A DNA stretch of 44,275 bases from Winslowiella iniecta (lineage in GTDB: Bacteria; Pseudomonadota; Gammaproteobacteria; Enterobacterales; Enterobacteriaceae): positions 1 through 44,275 of the forward strand of contig NZ_JRXE01000007.1 in assembly GCF_001267535.1 (NCBI RefSeq), read 5' to 3'. Within the stretch, counting starts at the first letter, position 1; each line of letters starts with the position of its first letter. The notes under the pieces are model-generated. The model saw only the letters and a list, made by a program, of their open reading frames with translations, made no database searches and was not told the DNA's origin. Positions 34,223 through 43,122 of the stretch are shown here, piece by piece. The position numbers and the translations under genes were made by a program.

Positions 34223-34246
34223 CCTTCCCCCGCACACGAGGGAAGG
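34223..34246. terminator. Hairpin between converging hydrolase and uxuA
   Basis: CCTTCCC (34223-34229) with GGGAAGG (34240-34246), 10-base loop. It lies between two converging stop codons. No T-run, so only a weak terminator candidate. Confidence 0.4.
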
Positions 34247-34259
34247 TTAGCGGGAGAGA

Positions 34260-35444
34260 TTAATGCTGGAAAAAGCTCTGCTTCAGCGCCAGCTCGACGC
34301 CGCGAAGTTCTGCCAGCCCTTTCAGCCGACCGATGGCTGAATAGCCTGGGTTGGTTTTCTTATGCAGGTCATCGAGCATCTGATGACCATGATCCGGTCG
34401 CATCGGAATGGCGCGCGTCTTGCCCTGTTTACTGCGCTGCTGCTCTTCCGCCAGAATCGCTTTTACCACGGCGACCATATCAACATCGCCGCCAAGATGT
34501 GCCGCTTCATGGAAGCTTTTCGGATTCTCTTCGCGTAGCGTGGCACGCAGATGCGCAAAGTGAATACGATCGGCAAAGGTTTCCACCATCTTCACCAGAT
34601 CATTTTCGGCCAGCACGCCATAAGAGCCGGTGCAGAAGGTAAAACCGTTATGAATAGTGTCGACAGTCTGTTTGAGCCACTGCATATCGTCAATATTGGA
34701 AATAATGCGCGGCAGACCGAGAATCGGACGCGGTGGATCGTCCGGATGCACCGCCAGCACAATGCCGGACGCTTCGGCCACCGGCACAATAGCTCGCAGA
34801 AACTCGGCCATATGCTCACGCAGCCGGGTTTTGTCGATGCCATCATATTGCGACAGCTGCGCCTGGAACTGTTCCAGAGTATAACCCTCTTCCGCACCCG
34901 GCAGGCCGGCGATAATATTGCGCGTCAGTTTTTCGACCTGCTCGGCACTCATCGCCGCAAAATAATCTGCCGCCTGCTGCTGTTCCCCGGCGCTGTAATC
35001 CTGCTGCGCACCAGGCCGTTGCAGGATATGCAGTTCAAAAGCGGCAAAGGCCACGAAATCAAAGCGTAGCGCTTTCGAACCATCCGCCAGCGGGTATTCG
35101 AGATCGGTGCGCGTCCAGTCAAGTACCGGCATAAAGTTGTAGCAGACGGTATCAATGCCGCAGGCACCGAGATTGCGCAGCGACTGCTGATAGTTGGCGA
35201 TATATTTTTTATAGTCACCGCGCTGGGTTTTAATCGATTCATGTACCGGAATGCTCTCTACCACCGACCATACCAGCCCTTTTTCCGCCAGCAGCGCCTG
35301 ACGCGCTTTGATCTCCTCCACCGGCCAGACTTCTCCGTTGGCAATATGGTGCAGGGCGGTGACGATGCCGGTGGCTCCGGCCTGACGTGCATCATCCAGC
35401 GAGACGGGATCTTTTGGGCCATACCAGCGCCAGGTGTGTTCCAT
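34260..35444 (-). CDS. uxuA: Mannonate dehydratase UxuA
   Basis: The 394-residue enzyme has the UxuA N-terminus [34 protein letters not shown] and the metal-site motifs [17 protein letters not shown] and FCTGSYG, plus [12 protein letters not shown]. It dehydrates D-mannonate to 2-keto-3-deoxygluconate in glucuronate breakdown. GGAGATAAACA precedes the ATG. Unlike E. coli, uxuB and uxuR are not next to it, so it stands alone here. The 177-bp gap upstream holds its promoter. Confidence 0.95.
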   Translation of the reverse strand: MEHTWRWYGPKDPVSLDDARQAGATGIVTALHHIANGEVWPVEEIKARQALLAEKGLVWSVVESIPVHESIKTQRGDYKKYIANYQQSLRNLGACGIDTVCYNFMPVLDWTRTDLEYPLADGSKALRFDFVAFAAFELHILQRPGAQQDYSAGEQQQAADYFAAMSAEQVEKLTRNIIAGLPGAEEGYTLEQFQAQLSQYDGIDKTRLREHMAEFLRAIVPVAEASGIVLAVHPDDPPRPILGLPRIISNIDDMQWLKQTVDTIHNGFTFCTGSYGVLAENDLVKMVETFADRIHFAHLRATLREENPKSFHEAAHLGGDVDMVAVVKAILAEEQQRSKQGKTRAIPMRPDHGHQMLDDLHKKTNPGYSAIGRLKGLAELRGVELALKQSFFQH

Positions 35445-35621
35445 TGTTTATCTCCACGCAGGGGCGGTTAGCTTACCGCCGATGTAAACCGTCTGGCCCA
35501 GTGGTCAGGCCGCTGGAGCAAGAATAGCGTTAATCCTGTCCGCCTGCCGTGATGGCGATCCCGACCATCGATGCGTGAAGCCTTGATTGCGCTGGAAATT
35601 ACCGCCCGAGTTTGGCATCCG

Positions 35622-36668
35622 TTAACCGGTTTTTTTTACCGGTCGGCCATCGCTGAGCAAAATCGCCAGCTTACTGCCGCCGGGGGTGGTCTCCATCAGA
35701 ATCTTACAGACGCTGGTCAGCGGCACCGACAGCAGCATACCGACCGGACCGAGTAGCCAGCCCCAGAAAATCAACGACAGAAAAACTACCAGCGTCGACA
35801 TCCCGAGACCGCGCCCCATCACGCGCGGTTCAAGGATATTGCCAAACACCATATGGATGGCGGTAAACAGCGCTGCCACCAGCGCGGCATCGTAGACGCT
35901 GTTCAGTACCAGCGCCTGAATCAGCGGCGGAATCCCGGCGATAATCGGCCCGATATTCGGGATAAAGTTAAGCACAAATGCCACCACGCCCCACAGCAGC
36001 GCGAACTTCACCCCTAACAGCAGCAATGTCAGCCAGACGGCGACACCGGTTACCAGGCTAATCAGGGTTTTCAGCGCCAGATAGTGAGTGACGCCTTTTA
36101 ACGCTTTATGCATGCCCGCAATGCGAATCTGCGGATTAACCAGTGCATTACGCAGTTTGTAGGGCAGATGGCGCACTTCAAACAGCATAAATACCACCGT
36201 CAGAATCAGCAGTACAAAATTGGTCATCGCGCCGGAAAATTGCGTCAGTACCATGGTGGCAACATTCATCAGCGAGTTAGGATCGAGCCGTGCGGCCAGC
36301 GACTCAGCGGAGATATTGATATGCACTGTGGCGGCCAGATGTTGTACTACTCCCAGCTTCTGCTCCAGCGTGGCGCGAATTTCCGGGTAGAGGTTGCTGA
36401 ACTCATTAACGGAACTGGCAAGCATTGCCACCAGTAGCGTAATCACGATTAAGATGGCGACAATCACCAGTGAGATGGCGACACTACGGCGAATGCCGCG
36501 TTTCATTAACATCGTCACCAGCGGATTCAGCACGATGGCAAGAAAACTGGCCAGCAGAAACGGCACGATGATTTCAGCTGCCGCGCGTATCCCGGCGAGG
36601 ATGATCACCAGCATCGCCATTTTCAGCAACATGTTCTGGCCTATTTTTTCCTGCAGCGGTGCGTTCAT
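35622..36668 (-). CDS. yhhT: YhhT, AI-2E-family membrane transporter
   Basis: The 348-residue protein aligns along its length with E. coli YhhT (349 residues). LKMAMLVIILAGIRAAAEIIVPFLLA begins it, GAMTNFVLLILTVVFMLFEVRHLPYKLRNAL is in the middle, and FLSLIFWGWLLGPVGMLLSVPLTSVCKILMETTPGGSKLAILL ends it. The family has about eight membrane helices and includes TqsA, an autoinducer-2 exporter, but the substrate of YhhT is unknown. ATG 36668 has AGGAG six bases upstream; the 39 further in-frame residues upstream do not match the family. It is divergent from yhhS, as in E. coli. Confidence 0.93.
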   Translation of the reverse strand: MNAPLQEKIGQNMLLKMAMLVIILAGIRAAAEIIVPFLLASFLAIVLNPLVTMLMKRGIRRSVAISLVIVAILIVITLLVAMLASSVNEFSNLYPEIRATLEQKLGVVQHLAATVHINISAESLAARLDPNSLMNVATMVLTQFSGAMTNFVLLILTVVFMLFEVRHLPYKLRNALVNPQIRIAGMHKALKGVTHYLALKTLISLVTGVAVWLTLLLLGVKFALLWGVVAFVLNFIPNIGPIIAGIPPLIQALVLNSVYDAALVAALFTAIHMVFGNILEPRVMGRGLGMSTLVVFLSLIFWGWLLGPVGMLLSVPLTSVCKILMETTPGGSKLAILLSDGRPVKKTG

Positions 36669-36866
36669 TAAGGCTCCTGAGAGAGTGTCTGCACTGCAAG
36701 TGTAGTCGTTGTGCAGGTAACTTGATGATTTTAGGAGTAATGGAAAAGAGGGACTGATAAAGGGAATTGAACAGTTAGCGACCATTTGTTACTCCAAAAG
36801 CGCTAAAAAAAGCGTATAGTTATTTTTCCGCACTACGCCAATATCAGATTGCGAGCCAGAAATTTC

Positions 36867-38060
36867 ATGTCAGAGCCACCTGCTACGGAAGCTGTCCAGA
36901 GCGGATTACGCTTAAATCTGCGCATTATCTCAACCGTCATTTTTAATTTTGCCAGTTACCTGACCATCGGCCTGCCGCTGGCGGTGCTGCCCGGCTATGT
37001 CCACGATGTTATGGGCTACAGTGCGTTCTGGGCCGGGCTGGTGATTAGTCTGCAATACCTTTCAACGCTCCTGAGCCGTCCGCATGCCGGACGCTATGCC
37101 GATATCTGGGGGCCGAAGAAAGTGGTCATCGTCGGCTTATGTGGCTGTTTTATCAGTGGCGTCTGTTACGCGCTGGCTGCCCTCAGCGCAGCGATACCGC
37201 TGCTGAGCCTCGGGCTGTTGTGCGCCGGGCGCTTGATTCTCGGCGTCGGGCAAAGTTTTGCGGGTACCGGCTCGACGCTGTGGGGCGTCGGCATGGTCGG
37301 CTCGCTGCATATTGGTCGGGTGATTTCATGGAACGGTATTTTCACTTACGGCGCGATGGCTATCGGTGCTCCGCTGGGAGTACTGATCTACCGGCTTGGC
37401 GGCTTGCTGCTGCTGTCGGCCATCATCATGGCGATTATCGTGATTGCTGTGGTGCTGGCGTTGCCGCGTCCGGCAGTTAAAGGCAGCAAAGGGAAGCCGC
37501 TGCCGTTTCGTGCGGTGCTCGGCAAGATTTATGGTTACGGATTGATTCTGGCGATGGCATCTGCCGGTTTCGGCGTGATCGCCACCTTTATTACCCTGTT
37601 TTATCAGGATAAAGGCTGGGACGGCGCAGCGTTTGCGTTGACAATGTTTAGCGTCGCCTTTGTCGGTACCCGGCTGCTGTTTCCCAACAGCATTAACCGC
37701 TACGGTGGATTGCAGGTGGCTATCTGTTGCTTTGCGGTCGAAGCTATCGGGCTGTTTCTGGTGTCGGCCTCGTCGCTGCCGTGGATGGCACATCTCGGCG
37801 CATTGCTGACCGGTGCGGGCTTCTCACTGGTGTTCCCGGCGATTGGTGTCGTGGCGGTAAAAGTGGTGCCGCCACAGAATCAGGGCAGTGCGCTGGCAAC
37901 CTATACCGCGTTTATGGATTTGTCACTGGGGATAACCGGCCCCGTCGCCGGCTTTATTATGAGCTATGCCGGTGTGCCGGTGATTTATCTGTTAAGCGGG
38001 CTGCTGGTGTGTGTGGCGCTGGTGGTGACATTGCGGATGCGGATGAAATCCGGAGTTTAA
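36867..38060 (+). CDS. yhhS: YhhS, MFS transporter
   Basis: The 397-residue, 12-helix protein matches E. coli YhhS closely: LRLNLRIISTVIFNFASYLTIGLPLAVLPGYVHDVMGYSAFWAGLVISLQYLSTLLSRPHAGRYAD, and GKPLPFRAVLGKIYGYG with AGFGVIATFITLFY. It is an inner-membrane major facilitator protein, implicated in efflux of small molecules such as arabinose. ATG 36867 fits the MSEPPATEA start; an in-frame ATG 18 bases earlier is less likely. The yhhT-yhhS divergent arrangement is conserved with E. coli. A strong hairpin follows the stop. Confidence 0.93.
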   Translation: MSEPPATEAVQSGLRLNLRIISTVIFNFASYLTIGLPLAVLPGYVHDVMGYSAFWAGLVISLQYLSTLLSRPHAGRYADIWGPKKVVIVGLCGCFISGVCYALAALSAAIPLLSLGLLCAGRLILGVGQSFAGTGSTLWGVGMVGSLHIGRVISWNGIFTYGAMAIGAPLGVLIYRLGGLLLLSAIIMAIIVIAVVLALPRPAVKGSKGKPLPFRAVLGKIYGYGLILAMASAGFGVIATFITLFYQDKGWDGAAFALTMFSVAFVGTRLLFPNSINRYGGLQVAICCFAVEAIGLFLVSASSLPWMAHLGALLTGAGFSLVFPAIGVVAVKVVPPQNQGSALATYTAFMDLSLGITGPVAGFIMSYAGVPVIYLLSGLLVCVALVVTLRMRMKSGV

Positions 38061-38062
38061 TG

Positions 38063-38088
38063 CAGCGGCGGCGAAAACGCCGCCGCTG
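38063..38088. terminator. Bidirectional terminator after yhhS
   Basis: CAGCGGCGGCG (38063-38073), loop AAAA, CGCCGCCGCTG (38078-38088): an 11-bp GC stem with a tetraloop between converging yhhS and the iolI-like gene. No T-run is apparent. Confidence 0.7.
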
Positions 38089-38106
38089 TGGGAGCCGTAA
38101 CCGCGC

Positions 38107-38919
38107 TTAGCCCTGCAACAGCGCAATACTCTGGCGGATTTCGCGTTCGATATCCGCTTCGCTCCAGTTCTCCAGTTCACCGGAGAACGGCTCAAAAGCG
38201 TAAACCCCTTTGTAACCCAGGCGTTCCAGTCGCTGTACCTGCTCGACGCTTTTCAGCAGATCGCCTTCGCTCAGCATAATGCGTTCTTCATCGGTCAGTT
38301 CCGCCGTCGGACGGGCATCCTCGACGCCGGACAGGTGTACCAGCCCGATGCGGTTGATATCAATCCCGGCAAATTCCTGCTCGGCATTTTCGTACAGATG
38401 ATGGTGGAAAGTATCAAGCACGATGCTGAACGGTACCTGCGCATCGCGGATCAGTGCCTGCGCCTGCACTGCCGAGCGCAGCGAGCTGACCGGGAAGCCC
38501 AGTGGTTCCACCAGCCCCTGAATAGCGTATTTCTCAAACAGCGGAGCCAGCTTTTTCATCGCTGCCACGGTGTCTTCCGGCGCGACCGCCGTGCCATCGT
38601 TGAGCGGACACAGCACCAGCGCTTTCGCCCCGACGCCTTGCGCATCTTTGAGTAATCCTTCCGCTTTTGCCAGCAGCGCGTCATCGGCCTGATTAAACGG
38701 GTAGACCGCATTGATGGTGACGATTTCCAGCCCGTATTGTTTTGCCAGCGCCTGCACCTCAGCATGGCTAAGGTTGTCCGTGACTTTGCCGCCCGGCATA
38801 TCGTTGCGCAGTTCGACTTTGTTCAGGCCCAGCCGCTGCACCAGCTTAAAAAAGCTGTTGATCGACAGCGTTGGGGCAATTTTGCGGTTAATACAAAAAC
38901 GGGTTGGATCGATGGCCAT
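38107..38919 (-). CDS. IolI-like inosose isomerase (TIM barrel)
   Basis: The 270-residue protein has the xylose-isomerase-like TIM barrel. It opens CINRKIAPTLSINSFFKLVQRLGLNKVELRNDMPGGKV, typical of IolI-type 2-keto-myo-inositol isomerases. Likely metal ligands lie in IQGLVEPLGF, FSIVLDTFHHHLY, IGLVHLSGVED and VYAFEPFSGE. It would interconvert 2-keto-myo-inositol and 1-keto-D-chiro-inositol, widening the range of inositol stereoisomers used. ATG 38919 has AGGAG upstream. It is divergent from iolA across a 449-bp control region, which ties it to the iol regulon. Confidence 0.8.
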   Translation of the reverse strand: MAIDPTRFCINRKIAPTLSINSFFKLVQRLGLNKVELRNDMPGGKVTDNLSHAEVQALAKQYGLEIVTINAVYPFNQADDALLAKAEGLLKDAQGVGAKALVLCPLNDGTAVAPEDTVAAMKKLAPLFEKYAIQGLVEPLGFPVSSLRSAVQAQALIRDAQVPFSIVLDTFHHHLYENAEQEFAGIDINRIGLVHLSGVEDARPTAELTDEERIMLSEGDLLKSVEQVQRLERLGYKGVYAFEPFSGELENWSEADIEREIRQSIALLQG

Positions 38920-38979
38920 ATGGTCACTCCTGCGGACAGAGAAAAGGGGAACAAGCACCTGCCGCATAAAAGAACATTT

Positions 38980-39005
38980 ATTTCACTGTAAGTTAATTGT
39001 GAAAT
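38980..39005. promoter_or_regulatory. Inverted repeat ATTTCAC-N12-GTGAAAT, candidate IolR site
   Basis: Two perfect 7-bp arms at 38980-38986 and 38999-39005, 61 bases upstream of the iolI-like ATG. The TTTCAC/GTGAAA halves resemble the other palindrome of this gap, so the same regulator may bind. The 449-bp gap 38920-39368 holds these sites and otherwise no gene. Confidence 0.45.
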
Positions 39006-39250
39006 TTAAATTTTTAGATCGGCTTCGCATAAAATCACTCAAAAGCGTCGCCGCAGCGGGGTATCAGAGCGCGGAGCAGGCGTTAACCGCCGTGGGTTTA
39101 CAGCTAATCGCCGGGGTAAGCAGCATGCCGGGCAGGCCAGCACTGATGCGGTTTGCCCGCGTGTCAGCGTCACGGATGAGATCGTGTAATCTGGCTTGCA
39201 GCAAAAATGCGATCCACGCCGCTAAAAATGAATTTTCCAAAGAGAAATAT

Positions 39251-39274
39251 TTGAAAAATTTATTTCAATATAAT
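39251..39274 (+). promoter_or_regulatory. iolA promoter with abutting operator palindrome
   Basis: TTGAAA-AATTTA-TTTCAA (39251-39268), a perfect 6-6-6 palindrome, directly abuts a consensus -10 box TATAAT (39269-39274). No good -35 hexamer is seen. The GAAA-N6-TTTC form fits the GGAA-N6-TTCC-like targets described for RpiR-type IolR. Binding here would block RNA polymerase. It is 95 bases ahead of the iolA ATG. Confidence 0.6.
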
Positions 39275-39368
39275 ACTTTCTTAGCACGCATTTGGGTTTT
39301 GCCCGGTCAGGTAGCGTGGCAAGTTAAAGACTGCCTGCAGGGATCTATCACATCAAAGAGGCAAGAAC

Positions 39369-40874
39369 ATGAATATCACGGGTAACTTTATTGGCGGTAA
39401 AACCTCGCTGAGTGCCAGCAACGAAACCATTCCGGTCTACGATCCCGCCACGGGCAAACCGGTGCGCGAACTGACGCAAAGTACCGCGCAGGAAGTCGCC
39501 AACACGATTGAAGTGGCACATAACGCCTTTGATGGATGGTCCCGCACTTCGCCTCTGCGCCGCGCACGCATTCTGTTTAATTTTAAAGCGCTGATGGAAC
39601 AGCATCGTGATGAACTGGCCGAGCTGATTGTCAGTGAACACGGCAAAGTCTGGTCGGATGCACTGGGCGAACTGACGCGTGGCCTCGAAGTGGTCGAATT
39701 TGCCTGCGGGATTCCACACCTGATTAAAGGCGAAAACTCGGCGGATGTCGGCACCGGTGTCGACAGCTACTCATTGATGCAACCGCTGGGTGTGGTGGCC
39801 GGGATTACGCCATTTAACTTCCCGGCGATGGTGCCATTGTGGATGTTCCCGATCGCGCTGGCCTGCGGCAACACCTTTGTGCTGAAGCCACCGGCACTTG
39901 ACCCTTCTGCCTCCGTTCGTATGGCCGAGCTGTTGACGGAAGCGGGACTGCCGGATGGCGTCTTTAACGTGATTCACTGTTCCAATGAAGATGCTGAACA
40001 GCTGTATACCGACCCCCGCGTGCAGGCGGTGAGCTTTGTTGGCTCGTCTGGCGTGGCGGAGCATATTTATAAAACCGCCAGCGCGCACGGCAAACGCGTA
40101 CAGGCGTTTGGCGCGGCGAAAAACCACGCCATCGTCATGCCGGATGCCGATCTGGATGCCACGGTTAACGCGATTATGGGCGGTGCCTTCGGTTCCGCTG
40201 GCGAACGCTGCATGGCGCTGCCGGTAGTGGTGGCGGTGGGTGATGACACTGCCGACAAGCTGATTGCGGCACTGACGCCGCTGGTTAAAGCCCTGCGTGT
40301 CGGCCCGGGCATCCAGAAAGGCAAAGAGGAAAATGAGATGGGGCCGGTGGTTTCCGCGGCGCATCAGAAGAAAGTGCTCGGCTATATTGATAAAGGCGAG
40401 CAGGAAGGGGCGAAACTGGTGGTCGATGGCCGCAATATCAGCGTCCCTGGCTATGCCGAAGGTTACTACGTCGGCGGCACGCTGTTCGATAACGTTACCT
40501 CGGATATGGTGATCTGGCGTGAAGAGATTTTTGGCCCGGTGCTGAGCATCATGCGTGCGCCAGATTATCAAAGCGCGCTGAAACTGGTTAACAGCCATGA
40601 GTTTGGTAACGGCAGCGCGATTTTCACCAGCAATGGTCATACCGGTCGTGATTTTGTCCGCGAAGTGCAGGCAGGTATGGTGGGCGTTAACGTGCCGGTG
40701 CCGGTGCCGATGGCATTCCACAGCTTTGGCGGCTGGAAGCGTTCGGTGTTTGGTGCGCTGAACGTCCATGGGCCGGACGGCGTGCGTTTCTACACCCGGA
40801 TGAAAACGGCCACCGTGCGTTGGCCAAGCGGTCAGCAGACAGTATCTGAATTCAGTATGCCAACTCTGGAATAA
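39369..40874 (+). CDS. iolA: Methylmalonate-semialdehyde dehydrogenase (acylating) IolA
   Basis: The 501-residue enzyme is an aldehyde dehydrogenase of the CoA-acylating subgroup. TPFNFPAM carries Asn150, GSAGERCMALP carries the nucleophile Cys281, and FGAAKNHAIVMPDADLD has no Glu in the general-base position, as is usual in this subgroup. It performs the last step of myo-inositol catabolism: malonate semialdehyde to acetyl-CoA, CO2 and NADH. GAGGCAAGAAC precedes the ATG. It is followed 22 bases later by iolB, so the two form an operon. Confidence 0.95.
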   Translation: MNITGNFIGGKTSLSASNETIPVYDPATGKPVRELTQSTAQEVANTIEVAHNAFDGWSRTSPLRRARILFNFKALMEQHRDELAELIVSEHGKVWSDALGELTRGLEVVEFACGIPHLIKGENSADVGTGVDSYSLMQPLGVVAGITPFNFPAMVPLWMFPIALACGNTFVLKPPALDPSASVRMAELLTEAGLPDGVFNVIHCSNEDAEQLYTDPRVQAVSFVGSSGVAEHIYKTASAHGKRVQAFGAAKNHAIVMPDADLDATVNAIMGGAFGSAGERCMALPVVVAVGDDTADKLIAALTPLVKALRVGPGIQKGKEENEMGPVVSAAHQKKVLGYIDKGEQEGAKLVVDGRNISVPGYAEGYYVGGTLFDNVTSDMVIWREEIFGPVLSIMRAPDYQSALKLVNSHEFGNGSAIFTSNGHTGRDFVREVQAGMVGVNVPVPVPMAFHSFGGWKRSVFGALNVHGPDGVRFYTRMKTATVRWPSGQQTVSEFSMPTLE

Positions 40875-40896
40875 TCAGCGAGCACAGGAGAAGCCG

Positions 40897-41715
40897 ATGT
40901 CTTTGCTAGCCAAATATCAACAACCGGATGCCAGTGGTCGCATCCAGCATGTTACGCCGGAAAGTGCCGGCTGGCGCTATGTAGGGTTTGATGCTTACCA
41001 GTTGAAAAAAGGGCAGACCCTGACGCTGGAAAGTGGTGATAAAGAGCTGTGTCTGGTGCTGGTCGCCGGACTGGCGTCGGTCAAAACCCGGAATGCGGAG
41101 TTTCCGGGGATCGGCAAGCGCATGTCACCGTTTGAACGCACGCCGCCTTACTCGGTGTATGTGCCGCATGGCGATAAAGTGGAAGTGGTGGCCGATTCCG
41201 ATCTTGAGCTGGCGGTGTGTAATGCACCCGGCAGCGGCAACCTGCCAGCGCGTCTGATTGCGCCAGCCGATGTGGGTGTCGAGCAGCGTGGCAAAGGGCG
41301 TAATAAGCGCCTGGTGCACAATATTCTGCCGGACGATAAACCCGCTGACAGCCTGCTGGTGGTGGAAGTGTACACCGATGAGGGCGATACCAGCTCTTAT
41401 CCAAGCCATAAGCACGATCAGGAAAATTCAGAGCACGAAACCTATCTGGAAGAGACCTATTACCATCGGTTTAACCCGGAGCAGGGTTTTGCAATGCAAC
41501 GTGTTTATACCGACGACCGTTCGCTTGATGAGTGTATGGCGGCGTATAACCGCGACGTGGTGACCGTGCCGCGTGGTTATCATCCGGTGGCAACCCTTGC
41601 CGGTTATGATAACTATTATCTGAACGTGATGGCCGGGCCGGTGCGTTTGTGGAAATTTACCTGGGAGAAAGATCACGCCTGGGTAAACAGTGAAGAGTAT
41701 CCGCGCAGTAAATGA
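40897..41715 (+). CDS. iolB: 5-deoxy-glucuronate isomerase IolB
   Basis: The 272-residue protein has the IolB double-cupin layout. RIQHVTPESAGWRYVGFDAYQL opens it, and the metal-site cluster SSYPSHKHDQEN is followed by ETYLEETYYHRFNPEQGFAMQRVYTDD and VPRGYHPV. It isomerises 5-deoxy-glucuronate to 2-deoxy-5-keto-gluconate, the substrate of IolC. AGGAG lies nine bases before the ATG. It shares the transcript with iolA. Confidence 0.95.
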   Translation: MSLLAKYQQPDASGRIQHVTPESAGWRYVGFDAYQLKKGQTLTLESGDKELCLVLVAGLASVKTRNAEFPGIGKRMSPFERTPPYSVYVPHGDKVEVVADSDLELAVCNAPGSGNLPARLIAPADVGVEQRGKGRNKRLVHNILPDDKPADSLLVVEVYTDEGDTSSYPSHKHDQENSEHETYLEETYYHRFNPEQGFAMQRVYTDDRSLDECMAAYNRDVVTVPRGYHPVATLAGYDNYYLNVMAGPVRLWKFTWEKDHAWVNSEEYPRSK

Positions 41716-41744
41716 CGGGTGGTCGCTGACGCCGGTATTTCTGT

Positions 41745-41766
41745 GGGGCGGCGAACATGCCGCCCC
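41745..41766. repeat. GC-rich hairpin after iolB
   Basis: GGGGCGGC (41745-41752), six-base loop, GCCGCCCC (41759-41766). It recalls the left hairpin of the repeat at 12769-12839 and may be a second, shorter copy of the same intergenic element. Confidence 0.4.
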
Positions 41767-41771
41767 TGCAC

Positions 41772-41803
41772 AAAAAGAGAGCTGATATCAGCTCTCTTTT
41801 TTT
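41772..41803. terminator. Bidirectional intrinsic terminator
   Basis: AAAAAGAGAGCTGAT followed by its exact inverse ATCAGCTCTCTTTTT, with no loop spacer, ending in T residues on both strands. It serves iolB on the plus strand and the small Cys-rich gene on the minus strand, whose stop codon lies inside it. Confidence 0.8.
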
Positions 41804-41967
41804 GTCCCGCCCAGATAACAGAAAAATCGCGCGACTTTACTCTCCAGGCGGTTGCAATTGCGGTAACAGGCATCTCTCTGACTTCTGCATGCCAGTGCTG
41901 GCTGGCTGACGGTTATCATTATGGCTGGAGCGATAATCAGCAGGCACAGTCGTAGTGAACGTTTCAT
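41788..41967 (-). CDS. Small exported Cys-rich protein, 59 residues
   Basis: The first 26 residues form a classical signal peptide: MKRSLRLCLLIIAPAIMITVSQPALA, with a basic start, hydrophobic core and ALA cleavage site. The mature part of about 33 residues is CRSQRDACYRNCNRLESKVARFFCYLGGTKKES, with Cys at mature positions 1, 8, 12 and 24. That layout suggests one or two disulfides in the periplasm. GGGAGGA lies about eight bases before ATG 41967. It shares the iolB terminator. A lipoprotein is possible since Cys follows ALA, but the -3 position is not the usual Leu. I do not recognise the family. Confidence 0.7.
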   Translation of the reverse strand: MKRSLRLCLLIIAPAIMITVSQPALACRSQRDACYRNCNRLESKVARFFCYLGGTKKES

Positions 41968-42072
41968 TATCAAATCCTCCCTGGAATCAGCTGAAGTTTA
42001 GCTGCCACCTCCTGTTCTACGCCTGCTGCCATCACAGTCAAAACGATAACTGAAAGAAACTGTTTCTCGTGG

Positions 42073-42909
42073 TTACTGCGCGTTATTCAGTGCCAGCGAG
42101 ACCGCCAGCGTTTGCGCCAGGCATAATGACGCCACTTGCGAACGGAAGCCGTCCACCTGCGCTTCACGCACCACAAAACAGATATCGCTGAAGGCGGCCA
42201 GCGGGCTGACCTGGCTGTCAGTAATGGCAATCAGATGTGCGCCGCGCTTGGCTCCCAGTTCCACCAGTTCCACCGCTTCACGTGCGTAAGGTGAATAGCT
42301 AATGGCAATCACCACGTCTTTAGGATTCACCATACTCAACTGCTCGGTAAACATGCCGCCAAGGCCGTCGATCAGAAACGCACGGCGCTCAAGATGACGC
42401 AGCGCATAAGTCAGATAAGAGGCGACGCTGAACGAGCGACGCAGGCCGATAACATAGATATTTTCCGCCTCACTCAGCATCTGCACGGCTTTTTCCAGCT
42501 GCTCAGGATTGGTCTGCATCGCCAGCTGTTGCAGTGCCTGCGAGTTAACCATGGTAAACACGTTAAGGATCTCAGCCGGATTTTCCGGCGCGGCGGCATT
42601 CTCATCAGTCGCGGTCTGGCGAAACAGTCGGGCGCGCTCGGTGTAGTTGACCGTTTCTTCCATCAGATGCTGACGAAAAACCTGTTTCATTTCGTTGAAG
42701 CCACTAAAGCCAAAAGCATTGGAAAAACGAATCAGAGTGGAAGGAGGAACATCGGCCTGCTGCGCAATCGAGGCAACGGTATCAAAAGCAATACTGTTAC
42801 TGTTATCAAGAATATAGCGAGCAACCTGTTTCAGGCGTTTGCTGAGAGTGTCGTAACGACGACGAATGTCGTCCTGCAACAGGGAGAGTTGTGTAGGGTT
42901 ATTGGTCAT
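42073..42909 (-). CDS. iolR: RpiR-family regulator of inositol genes, IolR
   Basis: The 278-residue protein has an N-terminal RpiR helix-turn-helix domain: YDTLSKRLKQVARYILDNSNSIAFDTVASIAQQADVPPSTLIRFSNAFGFSGFNEMKQVF. A SIS sugar-isomerase-like sensing domain (about 125-260) contains ENIYVIGLRRSFSVASYLTYAL and VVIAISYSPYAREAVELVELG. In Salmonella the repressor of the iol genes is of this type. It lies among iolA, iolB and iolC, and palindromes upstream of iolA suit it. It likely releases DNA on binding an inositol-derived phosphate intermediate. Confidence 0.88.
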   Translation of the reverse strand: MTNNPTQLSLLQDDIRRRYDTLSKRLKQVARYILDNSNSIAFDTVASIAQQADVPPSTLIRFSNAFGFSGFNEMKQVFRQHLMEETVNYTERARLFRQTATDENAAAPENPAEILNVFTMVNSQALQQLAMQTNPEQLEKAVQMLSEAENIYVIGLRRSFSVASYLTYALRHLERRAFLIDGLGGMFTEQLSMVNPKDVVIAISYSPYAREAVELVELGAKRGAHLIAITDSQVSPLAAFSDICFVVREAQVDGFRSQVASLCLAQTLAVSLALNNAQ

Positions 42910-43081
42910 GACTTCGGCTCGCTAAAATTATTGGCGTTTTGCTGAACGATATTCTACCAGATGAATGGAAAATTTCACTTGATGACGATTATTGCCTAAT
43001 TTATTTCATGGCAATATGAATCACCTCACATTCTGTCGACGCTTTCGCCGCAAAGACTCTGATAGCGTTCGGCGGTGATTA

Positions 43082-43107
43082 AAAAAGGCGACCTGCTGGT
43101 CGCCTTT
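43082..43107 (-). terminator. Intrinsic terminator of iolC
   Basis: On the minus strand, AAAGGCGACC (complement of 43098-43107), loop AGCA, GGTCGCCTTT, then T residues from the A-run at 43081-43086. It lies 15 bases past the iolC stop codon. Confidence 0.88.
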
Positions 43108-43122
43108 AGTGTTAATGCAGAT

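Noticed and set aside
39771-40769. 332-residue minus-strand frame opposite iolA
   Set aside because: Antisense shadow of iolA; composition rich in His and Arg with no family features.
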